Shown: positions 12,785 through 25,385 of the stretch, in pieces
How positions within the stretch are numbered: the stretch's first letter is position 1
How the letters are laid out: every line of letters begins with the position of its first letter
NCBI GenBank assembly: GCA_029962745.1
Contig: CM057165.1
Span: 25,031,882 to 25,095,881, forward strand
Length of the DNA stretch: 64,000 nt
Direction of reading: 5' to 3'
Source: Echinometra lucunter
Taxonomy: Eukaryota > Echinodermata > Echinoidea > Camarodonta > Echinometridae
The notes under the pieces: model-generated
The model's input: the letters and a program-made list of their open reading frames with translations, nothing else
The model's database searches: none
What the model was told of the DNA's origin: nothing
Made by a program: the position numbers and the translations under genes

Positions 12785-13600
12785 GGGAAATGTCATTGCT
12801 GATTGCTTTAACCCACCACAAGCAAAAATAAAAATCCTGTCAGCCATATGTTTTTTGACAGACGTGTGTTAAAAAGTATAGAAATAAAAAACAAAAGCTA
12901 CACCAACAGTATATGAATAGAAAAAAACGATATTCATACAAATTGCTTCAAGAAATCACATTTTACAAAACTCTCCCAAAAGAGCAGAGCTCATAAACTA
13001 AAATGTAATTTTTAAGTTATTTTGATAAAAACAAAAGCTACACCAACAGTATAGTATAAAAAACTCAAATTCATACAAATTGCTTCAAGAAATCACATTT
13101 TGCGAAACTCTCCCAAAGGAGCAGAGCTCATAAACTAAAATGTAATTTTTTAGTTATTTTGATAAAAAACAAAAGCTACACCAACAGTATAGTATAAAAA
13201 ATTCAAATTCATACAAATTGCTTCAAGAAAGGGAAATGTCATTGCTGATTGCTTTAACCCACCACAAGCAAAAATAAAAATCATGTCAGCCATATGTTTT
13301 TTGACAGACGTGTGTTAAAAAGTGTAGAAATAAAAAACAAAAGCTACACCAACAATATATGAATAAAAAAAAACCGATATTCATACAAATTGCTTCAAGA
13401 AATCACATTTTGCAAAACTCTCCGAAAGGAGCAGAGCTCATAAACTAAAATGTAATTTTTAAAGTTATTTTGATAAAAAACAAAAGCTACACCAACAGTA
13501 TAGTATAAAAAACTCAAATTCATACAAATTGCTTCAAGAAATCACATTTTGCGAAACTCTCCCTAAAAAGCAGAGCTCATAAACCAAAATGTATATTTGT
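12785..13600 (+). repeat. Higher-order tandem repeat, about 140-base monomers in a 446-base block
   Basis: The phrase CAAAAGCTACACCAACA recurs near 12893, 13031, 13170, 13338 and 13481. A flanking phrase GGGAAATGTCATTGCTGATT at 12785 recurs at 13231. The layout is therefore a block of a leader plus three monomers, duplicated in part. Copies are very similar, so the expansion is recent or homogenised. Confidence 0.85.
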
Positions 13601-13609
13601 AGTTACTTT

Positions 13610-15180
13610 GATAGTAAATGTAAATAAGGATGATACTTGCAAAATAGACTGCCATGATGTTATCTCTTCATTATCTCTGTGTTTGTAATCAGCCAACCCA
13701 GACTCAAATTCAGGACAATGATCTTTCATTCTTTTGATTTGGGTGTATCAATTTCTCTTTATTTTATTTGTAAAGGGAAGTCATGTAAGTGCTTCTATCA
13801 GTGTAGTATATATCTTTTTCAGGATAAAATTTCACGCAGAAAAATTACAAAAGGAACCTACAAAAACTCTAGGCCTATTTCCTTGCCAGATTCTTATATG
13901 ATTACCTTTGCTCTTTCTGTGATAATCAACCCGACCGGGACAATGATCTTTATGTTTTTAGGCATATCAGTATCCCATCCCCTTTATTTTGGTTTCCCTT
14001 TCGGATTAAATTCCACTTGCCATATAACCGAATCCATCAGAGTATTGGAGGAATGTCCTTTTGGTGATATCAAATGCATACCAATGTCTCTTTGCAGTTC
14101 ATTCCTTAAAATGTTATTGAGGTGCTCAATTTCACAAACTTGAGTTCTTCTTTTATTCTGAAAGTTTTTTCGTGTTATATGTATATTTAAGTGGTGTAAT
14201 ATCACTTATTCTTAGCTATTGCACGAAAATATTCTGTGTTGGAAGCTGCAAGCTGACAAATAAAAACTACAATAAATAAACAATATAAGCAACAAACAAC
14301 AATAACTACAAAATATATAAATAAACAAACAAACCAAACTATATGAAGGATATTTATAAATATATATAAAAAAAATTCAGAGGAAGTAGGTGTATAGACC
14401 TGTATTTTGATGCCATATTGGGAACATTGTAATGTGCTGCACAAAATGTTTATAAGGAAATTATTTAAAACTAAAAAGACTGCCTGGACATGGTGCTCAT
14501 AATTTCAGTGATTTTGATAGTGAATCTCCAGGAATAAATACAGCTAATTGTATGTTCTGAGGAATTGTCATCTCTTGATATACTTTCTACGCTGTCTCAA
14601 CTTTTGTGGACTTAAAAATTACATGGTTTTATATTTTCCATGTGAATTGATGTTATGGTTTCTCAAGAGGTCTGTTGAAATCCTCATCTTTGAAAGTCAA
14701 TACAGGAAGAAATCTTGATTACTTTGTAAGTCTATACTTTCACTAAGTTCAATGATTCCATTTTACCTATATTTATCCCTGTATTCATTACTATACAAAT
14801 AGAAAAATCATGATATGCTTAAGAAATCTTGAAGAGAGAGAGATAGAAGAGCAGCTCTCATGAAAACAGCAAGATATTTAGCAAAATTATGAGTTTTGCC
14901 TGGCATGTATTGATGAAATTGCAAAGAAGTGAAAAGGATGGTTTTAATGTCCATTTGGATGAACTGCTTCATTGATTATTGTTCACATTCATCATTTAGC
15001 AAGTGATTAATTATTTGGTTTGCTTACTCCCCTGATATTATAAAGTTTAGGTGCACTTTGGATGTAGACCTTAGCAATGTCATATTTGATGATTATCATT
15101 TCAGTGCTGTAATGCTTTTGTCTGCTTGTGAATCATTTTTGAGAAATACAAAGTACAATATGTGAACAGACACTTTATAT
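13610..15180. other. No recognisable gene
   Basis: A 154-codon open frame covers 13679-14143, but it has no recognisable domain, skewed composition and no splice partner. I do not call it a gene. The remainder is AT-rich and featureless. Confidence 0.45.
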
Positions 15181-15186
15181 ACTTTC

Positions 15187-15611
15187 TAATGCTACGTTTA
15201 CACTATGTATGTTCCCACTTCCCAGCGGTCACGGCAGTCCACGTTTAGTAATAATGATAATCAATGCGACTTGTAGAGCGCCAAATCCACTCTGTGGAGT
15301 GCTCAAGGTGCATCTGGCAACTGTGGACAAAACAGATGGACATGATATAACGCAGGGGGAAGGGATGGGCAAACGTGACAGTCCATGATTGCCGTGGATG
15401 CCGGGCCAGATTTTTAAACGGTCAAAAAATTTTCTACGACAGTCACGGTGCGGATGGATGAACGCAGCGAAACGTGACAGGACATAATAGGCCGTAACAA
15501 AACATGGAGGTGGAGATGGACTTGCAAAAATGTCCAAATCCCATGGCGCACTACGTTTCGGGCAAACGTGTCTGGCGTGGCCACCGGGAACATAATGTAA
15601 ACGTAGCATAA
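15187..15611. mobile_element. PIF/Harbinger-like MITE with TAA target duplication
   Basis: The ends are TGCTACGTTTACACTATGT on the left and the inverted ACATAATGTAAACGTAGCA on the right. TAA lies directly outside both (15187-15189 and 15609-15611). A 3-base TAA/TTA duplication is the hallmark of the PIF/Harbinger superfamily. It is GC-richer than its surroundings and has no transposase. A SINE-tail-like segment (about 15249-15325, AATAATGATAAT then GTAGAGCGCC) appears inserted inside it. Confidence 0.75.
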
Positions 15612-16183
15612 AGTTGTAAGTTTGGCTAATTTCCTGAGATATTTTAATCTGGAGATAGGCCTGCTCTATTTTTCCGTATGTCCTTTCTTTGAAAATTTAC
15701 AAAATGAAAGTAAATGCCAATGCTATTACAACATATGACCAAAACTATTAAGGAATTTATTTTCTCTCCCCTTCCCTCCAAAATAAATCTGGACATTATG
15801 AAGGTGGCATTCCTGCTCTGACCACTTGGTGAGAAGCATCACACCTCTGGAATTTGACTGCTGGTCAGGAAACTAATACAAAACCACCAGTGACCACAAC
15901 AAATATTTTGTCCATAGAACACCTATTTACAAACAAAAAACCAAGAGTAAATTCAATTTGTTGGGTATGAATTTTCCCTAGAAGTAAAAGGAGGTTAAGA
16001 ATAAAATCACTCAAGGGTTCTCAGTGAACGTTCAATGACAGTTATCATTGTTTTGTTAACTGTCATGGTAGGTTGCAAATTCATAAAAATATGCCTGCCT
16101 TGTACAGTTAGGTGTGTAATCAAATGCTTCTAACAGGAAATCTCATTCAGTTTTTCCTTACTGTCTTATTGTTATATGAATAA

Positions 16184-16584
16184 TTAACCCATTCGTGACA
16201 GGGATTATTTGAAGCCTAATTTGATCAGCTTTCATTCTTCAAATTGGCAACATCAACATTTTTATTTTATTGCTACATTTTTCTTATAAAACATCATGTA
16301 TCTGAAATAAAAATAAATTGACAAAAAGTATGATAAGAGGACAAAAAGTTGCCAGTTTGCAGGAGAAAAGAGTGATTTTCAACTCTCTATCACATTGCCA
16401 ATTTAAGGATTTTAATGCTTATTTTCAGCATCAAACAACAAATATTGAGGCAGCCAAAATGGGAACAGTTTGTGTAGAATTTTTTGCTCTTTCTGCTCAT
16501 GTATTTGGTATGATTTTCAGGGCTTTGCATCAAAAGTTATTAGGCCAAACCACAAAATGTGGACCTCTGTCACGAATGGGTTAA
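16184..16584 (+). mobile_element. piggyBac-like MITE family B, copy 2
   Basis: Complete copy in the same orientation as 5817-6233. It begins TTAACCCATTCGTGACAG and ends CTGTCACGAATGGGTTAA, with TTAA at both borders. It lacks a short segment (CCCTGAAAAAAATTT) that copy 1 has near the middle. Confidence 0.9.
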
Positions 16585-16589
16585 ATGAC

Positions 16590-19200
16590 CAATAGATAGG
16601 AAAGAAATCTGTAAAGAGCAGGAATATGAATAGATACAAATCAGTACAAAAACTCCTGTTAATGTATTGTGTGCAGAAAAGCCTTAACAAACACGACATA
16701 TTTCAAAATTTATGTAATGAAAATCCAGTTGTGACTTTGACTATTGTTTTGGATTTACTATTAAATTCTTTTTGGATCAGTTTTGAAGAAGTAATGAAGC
16801 ATTTTACTGTACAGCAAATTTTCTTCTACAAGAAAATGCATTTTGCATCCCGTAAGGGTGTTTCTGGCTGAAGCAACAAAATTAATAACATGTATCCAAC
16901 AAAAGCAACTACACAATGTAATACACAAACTACATCGAGTGGTAGTCCACTAAGCTGAACTTGACATGAAAATAATCCCCTTATGCCTGAGGTCTGACTG
17001 CACATTTCAAAGAAATTGACAGGAGACATCAGTCAACAACCAAGCAATGGGACTTTGAGGGTTGTCGGAGGTCAAAGGTCGTGATGAATAGCTAGCAAAA
17101 ATCTTTATACTTTCCTTTCTTCCCAAGGGCATGTGATATTTCACCCCTGCCTAAGGAAGAAGTTTGGCTCAAACCCCCCATCCCAAGGGAATACAATGTC
17201 ATTGTGAGTCATGAGAGTTATACTACATTCAGTAGAGTTGGTGGGTATCATGCCTGATTTGTTTATGTGCATGTCTTTAGCTGAACTTATGCTGATAGAT
17301 GGTACAGCCTTCTTGGAAATTTACTTTCAGAGAGACTCCTTTCCCAATAGATGAGTGATGATGAAAATTCAGCCATGCCAGCACGGTAAGATCCTACATT
17401 CGCATATTAATCTTTCAGTCAATAAGTAGGTACAATACTTCTATCAAGATAGAAATTATTTTTACAAAGTATATTCATACCATTATCTAATAAACACATT
17501 CAAATTAATTTCATTAGCTTGTCATATTGATATTTCTTTCAGCAACTCCCCTTTGTATTCTTCAAAACTGGTGACTTTTTTTCTTTAGTGACAACATCCT
17601 TGTCATTTTCTTTATGCCCTGGAGCTGATTTTGTTGGGGGGGGGAGGAGGATAGGAGGACAAAGTAGGAGGAAAAAAATGCTGTGGAGGGCAAGGGCATA
17701 GTCTTTGGTGTGCCTTATGCCAATAATTTGAACAATCTGGACTTGGTCTAAATTCGTTAAATTGCATCAGCCCTCTGCTTTAATGTACTGTGAACCTTCT
17801 CAAACTCCTGGTGGTGCTAATTGTAAGTGTCAGTGCAATGTGCATTTGACAGGCTGTGTTCATATTCTGACTTGTTTTGCAATGAAAAAAAAAGAAGAAA
17901 TATGTAGGTGCTCAGGTCTGGTCTGATGAAATATGCTGTGTTCATTGAGATTGTGGCATCCATGTCTTGAAGCTAAGTTTTGTTTTTACTTGAAAATAAT
18001 TTTTAACACTATTTTGTATTATCAAGTTTGTGAAGATTAGAGTTAATTAGAACAATTTCTCTTATTATATGATCACATTTACATGGCATGTGAGACTTTC
18101 ACCATACTGTTGAATTCCTGTAAATCTGTACGGAGGGTGGGGGGGGGGGGGGGTTCTCATTGAGACTTGTACATGATCCGCTACATGCTCACATGCTCAC
18201 ATTGCATGACATAACGGATGTTGTGATTCACATTTGAATCTCAATGTGATCTTCTGTGGTGTGAAAGTTGTTGTGAGAATGCACCTTTGCATTCTAGAGC
18301 TTGATTCCTTTGGGCCAGCTCTGTGCAGGAGAATTTCATTTGGTGAACAGCGGGAAGTCTGACTTCGTTTTCATGTAAACGCAGCATGAGAGGCCGCAAA
18401 TAAGAGAACAAGAATGGTAGGGATGGGGGGGGGGGGGGGGGAGGAAGGTTCATAGCATGTATACTAGAAAGTTTTGCTTCCTGATGACCTAGATATTTGT
18501 CCGCTACAAGCTCGGCAAAATTTGTTATCAATATCAGCTAGACAACTTACATGTATAATTTTGTCTGCAAGTATAATGTCCTTTAAAACTGTTTTTCCAG
18601 ATGCATGCAGAATTGAAAGTTCATTCGATAAGGTATCAACAGGAAAAGTAATACCGATAAAACAGAGGCAGAATACTTGTGAAGCTTATAGAGGAAGAAA
18701 GTTCATGTAGATGTAGATATATTGATATATAAGAATGTATTGTGTTGTCACAACTCTTTTTTTTTATACAGAATAAACATGATGAAATTCGCAATATTTG
18801 AAACACTTTTTTTTTGGTGTGCTTTGTTCAACTGCTTTCATGCATTTTTCAGTTTGAAATGGAGGAAGTTTGCAAAATTTTGAAAATTCTAATACTTGGA
18901 TAATGGTATATAGGCCTACTGTATCTACAACAAAATCACTGTTATGAAATTTTACTTTGGAGAAGTTGCAGTGAGAAACATTGAATAAAATAACAGAGGA
19001 AGAGATACCAGTGTTTGACTTTGACTAGCCAGAACCTTTCATATGATGAAGGGCTGTCAAACCAGACGTGACTTCATGTCCACTTCACTTCTTCCTTTGC
19101 TCTGTCTTACCAGCAGGAGATGGGCTCCAGTCCTTCCCAACATATGACATTCTGACATCAAAATACAATGTGTAGTCTGCTGAGAGCTAGAAAGACATCC
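16590..19200. other. Non-coding stretch with G-runs
   Basis: No gene was recognised. Long guanine runs occur at about 17635-17642, 18137-18153 and 18426-18441. Confidence 0.5.
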
Positions 19201-19203
19201 AAT

Positions 19204-19684
19204 CTTAAAGATATTGGTTGACATTGTTATGATTTTAAAAAATCTTGTTTTGTTACTTGAAAATGGGATAAACATAAGGGTTATAGTGTAAAAATACCAG
19301 TCTGAAAGTTTCAAAGTATAATATCCACAGGAAGTATTTTTAAATATTAGAAATGAGAAGCAATGTTTGAAAAATATACGAGACGTATTAAAGGAGTGCG
19401 CATGCGCACATGGCTCACCAGACCGTACTGTGTGTACTGGCATATTACACGGTGGGAGGCACATAACGGCATTTTCAAATTCAAGCAAAGTGGTCCTCTT
19501 AGTGATTGTCTCGTGAGACGAAGGATAATAAAATTGCCGTTTGTGTCTAACTTACACTTTTTCATTCCAAATTATGGTTGGTTTCAGGGTTTTTCAGTAC
19601 AAATACAAGTACTCATACACATGTTTCATCTTAGTTTGAGAATTTTTTAAATCAGCTACTCACAAAGTTAGCCAATGCCTTTAA
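19204..19684 (-). mobile_element. TTAA MITE family A, copy 2
   Basis: Complete inverted copy. It begins TTAA then AGATATTGGTTGAC and ends AGCCAATGCCT then TTAA (19681-19684). The interior matches copies 1, 3 and 4. Long open frames in it are shared with the other copies only because the DNA is shared. Confidence 0.9.
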
Positions 19685-19903
19685 CCATTTGACTACTGAA
19701 TTCTGAAATTCCTATAGATTTAAGACAGGCACCCGGTTCTAGAAGGCAGTGGGTGAGAGCTCATTTACAGTTTTGGTAGCCAAAAGAAAATTGATTGGCA
19801 TGGGAACGGTTAATTGTAATCTCATATTGGCCTCCTTGCTTCAAGAGATGCATGTGCAAGATAGTATGATATTCCACTCATGATTTCTGGTGAATTTTAG
19901 TGT

Positions 19904-20560
19904 AAATATCGTCGCTGAATTCACGAAGTGGCACAAACCCCCAAAATTGCATCCAAAGTCAATTTTGAGTTATTTTCAGTTTTATCATTCTCTGGCCATG
20001 GCTTTTTATTTCACAAAATTTTAGAACCCAATTCTATCTAATTAAAGAGATAATTAAAGTGCAAAAACGACACGAGCCTGAAAATCTACATTAAAAAAAA
20101 ATCTACGAACTGGCACAAGGGTGCGCGCTTTTACGCGCCATTGAGTTCTGTACAGAAAACTCAACGGCGCACATGCTTTTTTTTCTTGTGCTGTAGCGCG
20201 AAACGAGCGCTTGTGCCGGTTCGTGATATTTTTTTGGTGCACAAAATCGTACTTGCTTTCTACACGAACTGCCACTTCGTGGATTCTTCCTATGCTGAAG
20301 CACCATTTTCTACAAAACGACACCTGCGTTTGAAGCTTCACTGTGTTAAGATTTGAACTTAGTTTGAGTACGATTCTACATGGAAGGCGAGAGTAGATAC
20401 TTGGCTTTCTATCTGTGCTTGAATCATACAGCTTAACTTCATAACAAATGGCAATGAGCTGTTGAAAAACAAATAAAATCTTTAATCGCGTTTTACTCAA
20501 AAAGTGATTTCGCGCATCTGCTGTCGCGCGTGCCACTTCGTGAATTCAGCGACGATATTT
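19904..20560. mobile_element. TIR element with repeated internal arms
   Basis: A perfect inverted repeat of about 30 bases bounds it: the left arm contains GTCGCTGAATTCACGAAGTG and the right arm its exact complement. The core word CACGAAGTGGCAC or close variants recur inside, in both orientations, near 20104, 20208 and 20264. It is CpG- and GC-richer than its flanks. I see no transposase frame and no certain target duplication. Confidence 0.8.
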
Positions 20561-21030
20561 TGAAGGAATGAAAATAACGGCTACACTCTTCGTCTAAGTT
20601 AGGACCTGTTCATCCCTACCGCTCCCTGCACAAGGATCACAGGGCCTTTTGCTGTCTTGTAGTCTGAACCCTCAATGGGTTTTACACACTATCTGCATGG
20701 CATTGTGTGATGCATCATGCATATATTGATGTTGTTTGTGGTTTAGGTCCCTGGCCCATGGATCTAAACTATTTTTTTGCCTTTCATTTGTTTGATATTC
20801 AACTTAACATGGAGAAAGTTTTCACAGCAACTTAGCTTTGCTTGTATCTTGCTATTTACCCTCAGAAAGTAAAAAAATCTGTCAGATTTGAAGAGACGGC
20901 ATGTACGTTGATTCTCACTGTGTGGTCTCTTTTAGCTATGTGAATTATAAAGTTGAGGAAGATTGTATGTATTTTAATTACTATCCATCATAATTATGGC
21001 TGTTGCACCTGATACTTAATTGATTTTTCC

Positions 21031-21032
<2 letters not shown>

Positions 21033-21061
<29 letters not shown>

Positions 21062-21062
21062 T
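21033..21062 (+). repeat. (GA)n microsatellite
   Basis: An uninterrupted GA run of about 26 bases. Confidence 0.9.
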
Positions 21063-21470
21063 AGCAACCTTTTAAAACTGGAGAGAAATTTTGATTCTTT
21101 TTGAGTGGATTGATACTCACTATGCTGGACATAGATTTTGTGATTTTATGCTGGATGCTTCTCATGGTCTTTGTTTTGACATGAATAGTCACATTTATCT
21201 GTGAAGAATTGATGTTTTGCTTTCAACCTGCAAAGACCACAAGTAAGTAATTTAACGGCAGAACATGATGCAGGTTTCCATTCTCTGTCCATTGTCCATT
21301 GTTGCAAGATGTGCTTCATTGATCTTTACGAGGATGTGTGTTTGCTCTCTGTGTAAAGTTCACCAGGTCTGTGGGTTACTTCACATCATTTTGTTTATTC
21401 TTGAGAGGGGAAGAAATATTTAATGTGCATAATATTTGTACTCAAATACTCAAATTTGATGTACAGCATT

Positions 21471-22364
21471 CATAGGCGCTTTCACACCTACCCGATCAGG
21501 AAAAATACCCGTAAATTACGAGAACTTGTTAAGGCCCCAAAATACCCGATAATCGTTCTACGCTTTCACACCTACCCGAAGCCAGACCTCTTCGGGGTAA
21601 GTTCTCGAAGTTACGAGCATGCGCAGAACTATTTATTTTGCAGACGAGGCTCGTGCTTTTAAATTCGCTCAGCTAGCTCAGCTCTTGCTATGATAGCGCT
21701 AGCTAGTTAGCTCGATGCGGTCATCGATACGTCGATCTCTACATATTGATGTACACTTGCAGTCTGATAATCTCTCTTTAGAACTTTCAGTCTATTTTTT
21801 ATTTCGAGAGGTGTCCTCTCAAACCCCAGGCTGGCAAGTCTTGCAGCCACCATATCGTAGATAGTCCTATTTCGCTGGAGGAGGCCACTGCCGTGTACAC
21901 CTCCTTCACCCTCCACATCGCTATCAGCGATGATCAGAGGATGACATACTACCGTATCGATATATCAGAATAAATCATAAATAAAAAACACGAAAGGGGA
22001 ACAGAACTTTACAAACACAACGACGTAGCTAGAAATAGACAATACAAATCTCAAATCCAGAATGTACGGTACACAATACGTACACGGTACACACAGTACA
22101 GTACACGGTTCGTGCGCCAGTGCTTGATGGAATAGAAGTTCTCGTAATTTGCTTTCACATTACAAAAATCCCCGCGACCTTGGAGAAAGTACTCGTAATT
22201 TTGAGAAAGTACCTACTAATTTACGGGTATTTTCTTACGGGGATATTACGCGTAATTTGGTTTCACACTGGCAAAATACCTGGTATTTTCTGATCGGGGT
22301 AGAATACCCGATCTGAAAATACCAGGTATTTTTCCTGATCGGGTAGGTGTGAAAGCGCCTATTG
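21471..22364. mobile_element. TIR DNA transposon remnant carrying a Myb/SANT-like frame
   Basis: The left end starts GGCGCTTTCACACCTACCCG at 21475 and the right end is its exact inverted copy, with about 36 matching bases in all. TA lies outside both ends, consistent with a 2-base target site, although a mutated 3-base site cannot be excluded. Subterminal words such as TTTACGGGTATT and TTTCACA recur. A second hairpin sits at the right end (22273-22332), built on AAAATACCTGGTATTTTC and its inverse. The interior encodes a Myb/SANT-like fragment on the minus strand. Confidence 0.85.
21707..21964 (-). pseudogene. Myb/SANT-like DNA-binding fragment inside a TIR transposon
   Basis: The minus strand is open from 21964 to a stop at 21707. 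The segment RTIYDMVAARLASLGFERTP, followed by LEIKNRLKVLKRDY, has the spacing of a Myb/SANT-like helix-turn-helix: the hydrophobic helix, the G-F-x-R-T turn, then a basic recognition helix with K-x-R-x-K-x-L-K-x-x-Y. In PIF/Harbinger transposons a Myb-like protein is the partner of the transposase and binds element ends. The enclosing element has no transposase and the frame has no ATG at its start. It is therefore either one exon of a larger gene or, more likely, a remnant left after internal deletion. Identification is from motif pattern only. Confidence 0.6.
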
Positions 22365-22714
22365 AGGCAGTATATTTTTCTTGAAATTATTCCAACAGAG
22401 ATGCCTGATTTTTTTTCTAGGCATAGCTACTTGTATTTCCCTTTAGACATTTGAAACCATGTTTTGTTCACATTTCACTGTATGTTTCCGTTATACTTGT
22501 GAAATAGAGGAATGAAGTGTCAAGTGTGAAAGATATCTTTTGTCTCCATAGCTGTGGATGGCTCATTAATAACTGACTATTTTTGGTTCATTGTTGTACT
22601 ATTTTTCCCTTTGTTGAGCTGGAAACAGACACATTTTATATATGCATAATTTAAATGCAAACATGCTTCATACAGTGCTCATTAATTGAGTATGACATTT
22701 GTGTATGGAAGAGA

Positions 22715-22809
<95 letters not shown>

Positions 22810-23745
22810 CAGTCTTGATGAGATGGAGCAGTCTTTTTTTTTTTTTATTGTCATCCATCATGCGTATTTTCATCCATCCATACATACAGGCTTAGATCAA
22901 TATCAGAATATGTTTGCATTCGGAGGGAATGGAGCATCTGATGTGTGGATTTTTATTGGTTGTCAGACACTAAATAATAGGAATTTTCAATATAATATCT
23001 TGGCATGCAGTGTTTTAATTGGAATTAAAGATACTTGTAAGTAAATGCACCAAAGTGGCTTTCATGTTTACCACCACTGTTTTAATCAAAATGTATAACT
23101 ACCGGTACCATTGGTGACAGTTTTCTTAAATCACATTTATTTTCATTAATAATTTCCCTCCATAATTATTGGGCATTTTGTAAATGTAATTCCTTAACTA
23201 AACACATACATGCCTTAATAATCTGATTAACTCTGCAAATGGTTTGCAAGAGTATATTATTTAAATTCATGTTTTTAATTCATTCAAATATATTTTCCTT
23301 AAGTGATCATAGCTTCTCCTTACCCCAAGATATAGAAAATCAAGATTTTGATTTCAAAATCATAGGACTACTTGAACAGTTGACCTAATGAACTCACTTT
23401 GGCATCTTATATACTGTCTGTGTGTGTTGGCTCCTGCCTGTGCAATAGCAAACACTATTTACCCTCCATCAGTTACTTCAGTGAATATTCATGAAGTATC
23501 AGTTTGGTAATTAAACAGGTAAATGGGTCATCTTTAAAGATTAGTGCTAAAGCAAACAGAAGTTGGGCTTGTAAATGGGTGTTAAAACCTTTACCTGGGT
23601 TTTAGCAGTATGTACCTGTTTAGGGTCTTATGATGGAATAAGGGAACAAAGAGCTTAGCTAGGGGATAAGTTTGCTCAGTAATCCTAAAAGAATAGAGAT
23701 AAGTTAAATTGAGAGTGAAGTGTGAAATGATGGGAAAAGGAAAAT
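22365..23745. other. Non-coding stretch with a long GA microsatellite
   Basis: No gene was recognised. The (GA)n tract at 22708-22806 makes long Ser/Leu translations on the other strand, which are artefacts. Confidence 0.55.
22708..22806 (+). repeat. (GA)n/(GATA)n microsatellite
   Basis: About 100 bases of GA repeats with a short GATA interruption near 22717-22729. Confidence 0.95.
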
Positions 23746-23750
23746 TTATG

Positions 23751-24124
23751 TACAGTCCGACCTTGCTTATCCGGCCGCGTCGGGACTGGCGCCCATCTGT
23801 ATAAGTGAAAAGGTCGGATATGAGAGTAATGTAGTGGGACACCTTTTCTATGAAAATTTATAGGGTAGAGCGGTCTATTTGGTGTAAAATACCTATTTCC
23901 TTGGTGTTGTGGATGATTGTAAATGATCAATGATATCTTTCTGTTTGTACGAGATGAAAATAAAATAAAATAAAATAAAACAGAAAATTTGCCCATGATG
24001 TTTCCTTCTCCCAGGTTTTTAGGTGAATTGGATGATGAAGAAAAGAGGGAAGCTGTCAGGGAGATGCGGCCGCTTAATAGAGGAGTCCGGATAATGAAGG
24101 CCGGATAAGCGAGGTCAGACTGTA
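23751..24124. mobile_element. pogo/mariner-like MITE with TA target site
   Basis: The left end is TA then CAGTCCGACCTTGCTTATCC, and the right end is GGATAAGCGAGGTCAGACTG then TA. CAGT-type ends flanked by TA fit the Tc1/mariner-pogo group. Internal features are a second GTCCGGATAA at 24085 and an (AAAAT)n tract at about 23956-23980. It has no transposase. Confidence 0.8.
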
Positions 24125-24129
24125 TGTAG

Positions 24130-25380
24130 AAAGAAGCACTTATATTAATTTGCTTTTATCTATTTTTGGTTCACAGTTCTACAAAACTTACACTGTAATG
24201 TTGCTGGGTATTCTGTAAGAAGGGAAACAAGATTTTGAGAAACAATGAAAAGTATAGGCCTACCTGGTAAAATGAAGTGACCTGGTTTTAAGATGAGTAA
24301 AAAATTGAGCCGAAACTATGATAGGTTTTTGCTTCCATGCTTAAAACGAATCACAACAAATTTAAACTGTAAGAAAATTCATCGTCTATCATGACTTGTT
24401 CCATTTGAAATCCATGACTTGTTCCATTTGAAATCCCATCAAAACCAGCCAAACTAGATTTAGAAGAAACCGTCATTGATTCCAGAGTAAGAATTAGAAT
24501 AGGAAATGAATGTTCAATTTCATTAGACTTTCAGAAATGAATTTTGTGTCAGTTTACAGTCTCGGTGTGGGTGTATTTAGGAATCAGGATTATCAGAAAA
24601 AGAGGACTTTTTGAGAGAGAGAGAGAGAGGGGGGGGGGGGTGGGAGTGGGAAGAGGAGAGGTAGCAAGCCGTTCCTTCCCCAGATACACATACATACATT
24701 TCTTGACAGTCTAATAACTTAATTTGAGTAAAAGCCCATATCCACATTTTAGTCAAGAAAGCATTTGTGCCCATAATCAAATTTGATTTGGCTGAGGGCA
24801 AAACAGTATCGAAGCTGTTTCCGACAACATAGCACCCCAAGTGAAATCTAATTCAGTGTTAAGCTTGCTAGCTAAATTGATGGACCTTCATATGCTCTGT
24901 TCCCAAATTTGATAAAGTGACATTCGTTTGATTTTGAAGGGTTTGAGTGAATCGCCGTAGGAGTGACTCATCTGCCCAGTCAATTAATAATAATTGTTGG
25001 CCGTTAAGAAAACTTTCTACTACCGTCATCTCAAGCAAGGTCGTTGATGATGCATTCTCACTAGGGAGGAGAATTTAAAATGAGTTTTGTAATGAAAAAG
25101 CCTGTTTTGTTGTCTGGGATACTTGTATTGATTTTGGAATATTGCTGTATGCTGGAAATTTAAAAAGATGTCTATGAAATGTAATACAGTCATTTACAGT
25201 GTATAAAAATGTATGCATTTAGAGGAAATTTTATCAAAGAGGCCTGGGGTGGATATTAAAGGGAATTAGTTCCTGAAATATATTTTTTCTTATGGCATCA
25301 TTACTTACAGATTACTGCATCTGAATAAAAGAAGATAACATCGTTGTCCCCCTTGTGTGAATTTAGGAAGACAAAGAGGA
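24130..25380. other. No recognisable gene
   Basis: AT-rich DNA with a GA/G-run tract at about 24615-24640 and a short tandem duplication (CATGACTTGTTCCATTTGAA) near 24390-24430. Confidence 0.5.
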
Positions 25381-25385
25381 TCAAG

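Noticed and set aside
13679..14143. 154-codon open frame
   Set aside because: No recognisable motif, no splice partners and composition like the AT-rich background; best explained as chance.
15229..15609. 126-codon minus-strand frame
   Set aside because: It coincides with a TAA-flanked MITE and its nested SINE tail; no transposase motif.
22651..22885. Ser/Leu repeat frames on the minus strand
   Set aside because: Translation of a (GA)n microsatellite.
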